In this document: piece after piece, positions 57,730-64,000 of the stretch
Numbering within the stretch: the first letter of the stretch is position 1
Layout of the letters: each line of letters opens with the position of its first letter
Source of the DNA: Aphidius gifuensis
Lineage: Eukaryota; Arthropoda; Insecta; Hymenoptera; Braconidae
Direction: 5' to 3'
Length of the DNA stretch: 64,000 bases
Assembly: GCF_014905175.1 (NCBI RefSeq)
Contig: NC_057788.1
Span: forward strand, 13,541,404 to 13,605,403
Program-made: the position numbers and the translations under genes
Notes under the pieces: model-generated
Seen by the model: only the letters and a program-made list of their open reading frames with translations
Database searches by the model: none
What the model was told of the DNA's origin: nothing

Positions 57730-60260
57730 CCTCCAAGCTTTATAAAAAACAATTTTTTATGAAATTAATCTCAAGAAATTACAGCAATAAATCCAGAGAT
57801 TACTCCGGAATTCTTTCATTAAAATATTTCCGTATAAAACTTTTTTTTTTTTATCGAAATAAGCTGTAGAAAAATGATATAGAAAATAAAACAACCTTGT
57901 CATTATTAAATTAAAACAATAAAATATGAAAAAAAAAATATATATATATTTTTTTAACTTATTAAATCGACACACAATTTCCGGTATTCATATAAGATAT
58001 TGACAAATTGATTCTATTATCAAATAATAATTAATTACTATTTATTCTATCATAAGCAATTTATTTTTTTTTCTTTTTAGCTCATTAATATATAAAAAAA
58101 ATTATGTTAACATGTCAAAAATATAAAAAATTATATTACCAAAGTGGAATGATGTCCTTTATTTCTTTATCTACATAATTATCGTCCTTCAGTGTTGTGT
58201 TTTTTTTTTTATCTATTTTTTTTTTTGCTATAAAAGCGTCGATAGAATTGTCACCTGTGACACAAAACTACAAAAGCAAAAATAAATTAATTAAAACACC
58301 AATGTAATTAAATTGAAAAACAATTTTGTAACGTTTTTAATTGCTTAATTTAATTAAAAAACTCGTAAATTATTTAAACCACAATAAATAAAAATTTTAT
58401 TTGTGTATTTCTATATGTATTTTTTTTTTAACTTAGATCAATAGAGGGTTATAAAAGTTACGAAAATTTGAACCAGTTGATCCACAAATAAAATTTTCCA
58501 ATTTTACTGGTTAGCCATCTATCATTTTTTCCTTTTTTTTTTTTTTTTCTTTATCAGAATTCAATGTTTGTCCTTGAACTCGCTCTTAAAATCACCCTCT
58601 TCCACCTCTATTTCTACCCCTAGGCTGTCGTTCACTTTCTCACCCTCAATCATTTTTTATATACACACTAAACTGCCTCTCTAATACCTAGATATAATTT
58701 TTTTATTTTTCCCTTATATATTTTTATTATTGTAAAAAAAAATTATTTTATTAACTATTGAATTTATTAAATTAAGTATATATTTTAACGAGGATATAAT
58801 TTTTATAATTTATTTATGATTAAAAAATTCAATTACACTGATGAAAATTAAATGAAAAAATTTTTTAATTATTTAAATTTAATATATAATTTTTATATTT
58901 ATAAATTTCCTATATAATTTTTAATCAAGATCCATAAAAATTCTTGAAATACATGAATTCTTAAATTCCCTTGAAATAGAATTTAATTTAAAATATTTTT
59001 CTTTTTTAAAAAAAAAAAAAACAGCAATGAATTTAATATAACTATTTTTATTACTCCATTTAATCAAATATTTATAAGTCTTTTTTTAAAACATTTATTT
59101 TCATTTATAATGACATTACTATAATTAAATTTGAGAAAATAAATAAAATAAATAATTATTTTTCTTTATTTATATATAAATGTTATTTATTCAATTTAAT
59201 AAGATATTGTGATAGCCTCATTGAAAGCATCAAAACTTTTTTATGTAAAAAGCTTTGATTAATAATAACGATACTCAATGAACATTAGTTCAATGGACAA
59301 CAAAAGTCATTAATCATTTTTGACTGGTTATTAATCATTTACAATATTGAAGGACAACATGTGCAGCCACAAAGTAACACAAACAATACACATAATATAT
59401 TACATAAATAAAATAACAATTATATGTTTGATAAATATATATTTTTTTTCTGTATAGTGTTTATTGTTCTATAAAACCCAAAATTTATCAAAACTATTAT
59501 TTTTTTCTTTAACAATATATAAATAATAAAAATAATTTAGCAACAATGAAATAGTTTTTTATTTTATTTAAATTTAGTTATTATGATTTTTTTTTTTTTA
59601 ATTAACTTTTCTTAATCCTTTTGTTTATTTATATTTAAATTTTTAATCTCCAGATGCAAATAAGCTCAATTTGAAAACTTAAATTGTTAAATACTCGTTA
59701 CCATATGGTGATGGAATATAAATATTTTATTTCGATTTATATTTAAATAATTATAAACAATATAATAGCCTTGTTTTTTTTAATTAATTTTTATCTAATA
59801 TCTCTACGAATAATCAAACTAATTAATTTTTTTTCTACAATAGAATTTATTACTTTGGAAAAAATAAATATATATTTATTAAAAATTGTTTATTTATTTA
59901 TCTATATTTATCTATTTATATATGTGTATACGTGAGAATTTTAACTTACAGTCAGAGATATAGATATTTTCAAATAAACTTTGTTTGACGTCACTATGAC
60001 CTTTCTATTTACTGTGCCCTTTTACAAAAAAAATTTTTTTTTTATTAAAAAACTAAAGTAAAATAAATAAACAACACCCACATTAAATTAATTATAAAAA
60101 ATATTTAATTGCACTTTAATTTATTGCCACATGATAAACAAAAAAAAAAAATCTGCAAATATTTTTAATTAATTTACAAAACACTGTGCGATTTGAAAAG
60201 AAAAATTAATTTTAAAATATAAGATTGAGATTTGCTGCATAGGTATATTAATTTTGTAAT
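57730..60260. other. Long 5' intron region of the synaptotagmin gene
   Basis: Between the first coding exon and the upstream exon near 60.3 kb I see A/T-rich sequence with poly-A and poly-T runs. A pyrimidine-rich stretch at 58570-58690 is the only compositional change. No further coding exon was found. Confidence 0.4.
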
Positions 60261-60326
60261 TAAAAATTATTTAGGTAATTATTGATAGTTTGTAATGTTT
60301 TTGTTGATGTATATTATATATCTATT

Positions 60327-60560
60327 ACCTTTACGGTGATGATATAAATGTTGTCCGTCGTGGACAATATTATACTGACAAGGCAGGGGTTTATCGAAGG
60401 ACATCGCAACTCTCTCGCCGGGCGTTGTAGATGATGGTGGGGAGCAGGCCCTTGACACCAAATGTTAAATTTTCAGGCTAAAACTCATGGTGGGGGAACT
60501 TCCGAATTCAGACGACCAACATTATAAATTGAATTTATAGAAACTTTCGGTTCGTAATGG
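60327..60560 (-). other. Probable 5' UTR exon and promoter of the synaptotagmin gene
   Basis: On the minus strand a GC-richer segment runs from about 60595 to a clear donor (CGTAAAG|GTAATAG, near 60327). It holds a short frame (VSRACSPPSSTTPGERVAMS) that does not resemble a protein. Its position upstream of the ATG exon and its orientation suit a non-coding first exon. The CpG-containing ATGCGCGCG near 60579-60590 could be core promoter. Confidence 0.4.
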
Positions 60561-60596
60561 TTGCAGCATGGCGTCTCGAATGCGCGCGTTTATTTT

Positions 60597-60889
60597 GAAT
60601 AATAAAATATTTATTAAAAAAATTAAAATTCGTCTCAAACTTATAATGAAGAATTAATAATAACAATAAATGTTAACTTAATAAATAAATACCCAAATAA
60701 TAAATTTATGTGTAAGTTTATTGTGATACAATTTTTATAAAATGTTGACAGTAAACAGTATATTTTAAAAAGTAATGATAGTTATAAATTATTTTTATAA
60801 ACTTTTATAAAATGTTGACAATAAACAATATATTTTAAAACGTAATGATAGCTATAAATTATAACTCAAAATAATTATTGAAAATGGTC

Positions 60890-60923
<34 letters not shown>

Positions 60924-61000
60924 TAGAGCAAAATGTCATTTAGAAAATACATAATGAAATCGTCAAAAAAAATCAATAATAAAAATAAGCAAGATAATAA
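60597..61000. other. A/T-rich spacer with a short duplication and (TTA)n
   Basis: TTATAAAATGTTGACA-TAAACA and the following AGTA-ATATTTTAAAA-GTAATGATAG occur twice, at about 60733-60785 and 60805-60852. (TTA)n lies at 60891-60922. No gene. Confidence 0.7.
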
Positions 61001-61039
61001 TTATCAATTGCAATACCATTAGTATCATTCGATAATGTT

Positions 61040-62165
61040 ATTTCTGTTTCTAATAATGAAACTAATGCATCATATGCTTCAACTTACTTATCACAATATG
61101 ACAATGCAAGTTTTAATGCCGTTGAATTTATATGGGAAATATATTTAAACTCATTTTTTCATTGATATGCCAAACATTGTCTTGAAGTCCAATTTGATCA
61201 ACACGCCATAAATACAAAGTTGGAATAATAATAGCAATTAACGATGAAAAATTTTTTAATAAAAAAATTACCAGCACATAAAAGCAAGTATTGGGCATGA
61301 CCACCATAACATACATCCAAGATAAAATGTATGACAATGCAAGTTTTAATGCCGTTGAATTTTATTTATATTTACAAAGCAATCACAGCATTATTTGCTT
61401 CTGAATATTCTAGTTAACACGTTCAGCTATTTAAATATTCGTTCATCATTACGAAATATATTTTTTGATAGTGGTATTTGTAATGGTAGTAGCAATGGTG
61501 AACTTGGTGCTGGTAAAGGTTCTGGTGAACTAATATTACCACATCTATGATCATGATGTGGTGAATCTTTACTGTTATTTTGTCCTCCATGTCCACGAAA
61601 TTGTGCCCTCTCAGAGCATTAACTTCTTCATGTAGTGTTGCAACAGCAACATTCTAAGATGATACTGCTTGATTTGTTGGTTCTGCTTGATAGTGCTGCT
61701 GGATTATTAAGTTGTCTTTCCCCCTTTAAAAGTAATCATTTAAATTATTAAAATTTAATTTAAATTTATTTAAAGTTTAATTTACCTCAAGTGGTCTGGC
61801 TTCCATGTCATCACCACAACTTTGAATGGTTATCATCTGAGTGACTGATCTGAGTGATCTGCATTGTGAAAAATTGAAAAATTATTTAAAACAAAAAAAA
61901 TACTTTATTTGTATTGAATAAATAAAAAAAAATGTTAATTAAAATGTTCAATTATATTTTTTAAAATTATTACTAAATTATTTACGGATAATAAAAAAAA
62001 AAGTAGCTGAAAAGAAAGCTGAAAGAAAATGTATTTTTTTTTTTTTTTTTTTTTTCAAATTAAAATTATTATGAAACTCACACTTTGTCTAGCAGCTACA
62101 ACTTGACATGGAACAACTTGATCATTATTTTTATCGGGTTTACAACACAACCAAGTTCTTATTTA
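61040..62165 (-). pseudogene. Fragments of a decayed multi-exon gene with ankyrin-like piece
   Basis: Minus-strand pieces with splice-like ends: 62160-62085 (RTWLCCKPDKNNDQVVPCQV), 61860-61786 (RSVTQMITIQSCGDDMEARP, donor GAG|GTAAAT), 61727 onward (GERQLNNPAALSSRTNKSSS, then after a stop ATLHEEVNALRG), 61330-61280 (LDVCYGGHAQYLLLCAG with donor GTAATT, ankyrin-like), and 61130-61040 (NSTALKLALSYC, AYDALVSLLETEIT). The 39-base word around TATGACAATGCAAGTTTTAATGCCG is present twice, at 61097 and 61329. Stops and shifts prevent a single product. I cannot identify the parent gene; a membrane-signalling protein with ankyrin repeats is one guess. Confidence 0.35.
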
Positions 62166-62579
62166 TTTTTTTTTTTTATCATTACTTTTGCAATCATCAT
62201 CTTGACTACCAACACCACAATGCACATAAACAAGATCAATTTTGATCATATGATATAACTTTAACATTATCCATTGATATCCATTTTTTAATATTTTCTT
62301 CTTCATTAAATTTAAAATAATTAATTAACTCATCTTTATAAGTTTTATATATTTTTTTGATATATTTTTTACTCCAATTATAATTATAATTACTCCAATT
62401 AAATTACTTGATATAACAGAAAATATTAAATCACTTTGTTGAATAATTTTTTTTTTACTCATTGTTTTTCATTATTATCAGTTAAAAATGAAATTATTTT
62501 TATTGTTGATGAATTTATTTTATTGCTTATTAAACTATTAAATATTTTTGCATCAATTTTAATAATTGTATCAGATGTA
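62166..62579. other. A/T-rich stretch between decayed pieces
   Basis: Coding-like but heavily stopped minus-strand sequence continues here without a clear frame. Confidence 0.3.
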
Positions 62580-64000
62580 TCAGATTGTATCAGAATAACT
62601 TGTAAAAAATTCAATTAAACAATATTCCCATAATGAAAAATCAATTTCATTATTTATTTTCAGTTGACTCATTTGAATACAAAATTCATGTATTATATTT
62701 GTTTTAATTGTGACACTATTAATTTTTCTATCAGCTAATAATTTAATTAATTTTGCTGCAAGTTTTCCCATTATTGATAATGATGTTTTTTCTTGTATTA
62801 TAAAAGTTTCTTTGTACAATGACATTATACTTTTTAATAAATCGAATATATCATTATTATTTAATTTTACAAATTAAATATATCCTAATAACTTTATTGA
62901 TTTCATTAATCTTCTTCCTTCGGCAACAGTTTTATGTATTATTATTTTTAACTCGTCAATTAATTTATTTTTAAATAATAAAAATAATTCTTCTAAATAA
63001 ATTATTTTTATCATTAATGTCTTGTATTTTTTGAAATATATTAAAAATTACATTTGTCACAACGATTTTTCGTTGAATTTTTAACTGGTAAGAAATTATC
63101 GATAATTATTGGATTATTAATAATTAGCTTTGAACATTTAAATACTATTGTTGAATCATTAATATTTGTTTCCATGATTTTTGAATAATCCAATAAATAA
63201 ATAATAGCTAATTTGTATCTTTCAATATTGATAGATGATAATTTTTCACGTTTTATAAATTGAGTTATTGTCATTCTAAATGAATCTAGTAATTCTTGTT
63301 TTGTTTGTAAGTTAATTTGTTTGTTAAAATTTTCTTTAATATTAATGTATTTATTTGACATTAATGCTTTCCTAAATTTTAAGACACAATTATTTGCAAA
63401 TGGTAGGTCAATTGCAACTGGTGTTGAATCGTTTTTCCAGCTATTTATATAGTATACTGAAAAATTTTCAATATCTTGACAAAGTTGAATAAGTGCTTCT
63501 GGATCAATTTGAGAATGTAGAGTGAATATTGTTACAAATAATATATTTAAAAATGAAATATATTTAACAGCACTGTCATTTGATTTTTTAGTTCAACTAT
63601 CAAAAGTTCAACTGAGAATTAATGGAATTGATTCCAATTTATAGCTTGAATTCATATTTTTTTTTTTTTGTTCAATTTCAGTCATTTTATTTAAATATTT
63701 ATCTGATTTTTTTAATGTTTTTTTTTATAATATTAACAAGCCAAATTGAAACTTCTTGCTTTTCATGATCTTCTAATAATTAAAATGTATTTATCCAAAT
63801 GTCAATTTGATCAGTGCATTCATCAAACATTTTTCATGTTTTAAATTACATTATTAATATTTTTTTAGCTTCAATATTTAATTCTTGTAATTCATGATTT
63901 AATATTGATACTAAAAATGGAATTGATTCATTAAATAATTTTTCTTGTGGTTTAAATGCTTCTTCATTTAAATATAATATTATTTTAATTGCTTTTATTT
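62580..64000 (-). pseudogene. Decayed large helical-repeat-type gene, runs off the window
   Basis: From 64000 leftward the minus strand reads LYLNEEAFKPQEKLFNESIP, FLVSILNHELQELNIEAKK, then (after stops) DECTDQIDIWINTF, QEVSIWLVNIIKKNIKKSD, FTLHSQIDPEALIQLCQDIE, YYINSWKNDSTPVAIDLPFA and CVLKFRKALMSNKYINIKEN. It then runs open at 63361-63041 (MTITQFIKREKLSSINIERY ... CDKCNF) and 62825-62580 (FIIQEKTSLSIMGKLAAKLI). The amphipathic, Leu/Ile-rich pattern suggests HEAT-like helices. The nucleolar ribosome-biogenesis protein URB1 is a possible parent, but I hold this weakly. At least six lesions, including stops outside homopolymers, show that it is a pseudogene. The 5' end lies beyond the window. 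Confidence 0.4.

Overview
This is an AT-rich eukaryotic window, almost certainly from an insect nuclear genome. Spliced host genes with very A/T-ending codons, dense homopolymers, BEL/Pao, hAT and Polinton-like mobile DNA, and families that I associate with parasitoid wasps point to Hymenoptera, possibly Braconidae. The order-level guess is an inference, not something the sequence proves. A run of 100 N at 33643-33742 marks a scaffold join.

Positions 1-33 kb are a graveyard of mobile and foreign DNA. From left to right there are: a decayed Ser/Asn-rich minus-strand coding remnant (about 360-1040); a 1.2 kb foldback element (1385-2628); a broken gene of the AAA-ATPase-like plus PD-(D/E)XK family (2757-4566); a 286-bp tandem repeat (6891-7657); a decayed Polinton/adintovirus-like element with a double-jelly-roll capsid gene (7.75-12.8 kb); a decayed BED-finger hAT transposon (14.1-17.6 kb) holding a solo LTR; a second foldback (17809-18306); and a nearly complete but internally deleted BEL/Pao retrotransposon (18403-25117) that holds a second solo LTR of the same family. 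A 1.87 kb satellite of 30-bp units (25261-27126), a TFIIE-alpha exon fragment (27477-27677) and a 1.1 kb duplicated locus (29215-30325 and 31398-33040) follow. The second copy of that locus carries a 541-bp hAT-type MITE with an intact 8-bp target duplication.

Positions 34-44.6 kb are gene-poor and homopolymer-rich. From 44.7 to 60.5 kb there are host genes: the first two exons of an unidentified minus-strand gene (44678-45333); MBD-R2, the PHF20-like NSL-complex subunit (45959-52612, minus; THAP, Tudor, MBD, C2H2, PHD); RPLP1 (53818-54761, plus; complete); and a synaptotagmin-like tandem-C2 gene (55623-57729, minus; probable 5' UTR exon near 60.3-60.5 kb). The right end (61-64 kb) holds decayed minus-strand coding sequence.

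MBD-R2 and the synaptotagmin gene are intact in every exon boundary and domain, yet each carries single-base frame breaks that sit exactly in A/T homopolymers (five in total). That pattern suggests consensus homopolymer errors in the assembly. It also means that some homopolymer frameshifts in the mobile-element genes may not be biological; their in-frame stops away from homopolymers are better evidence of decay.
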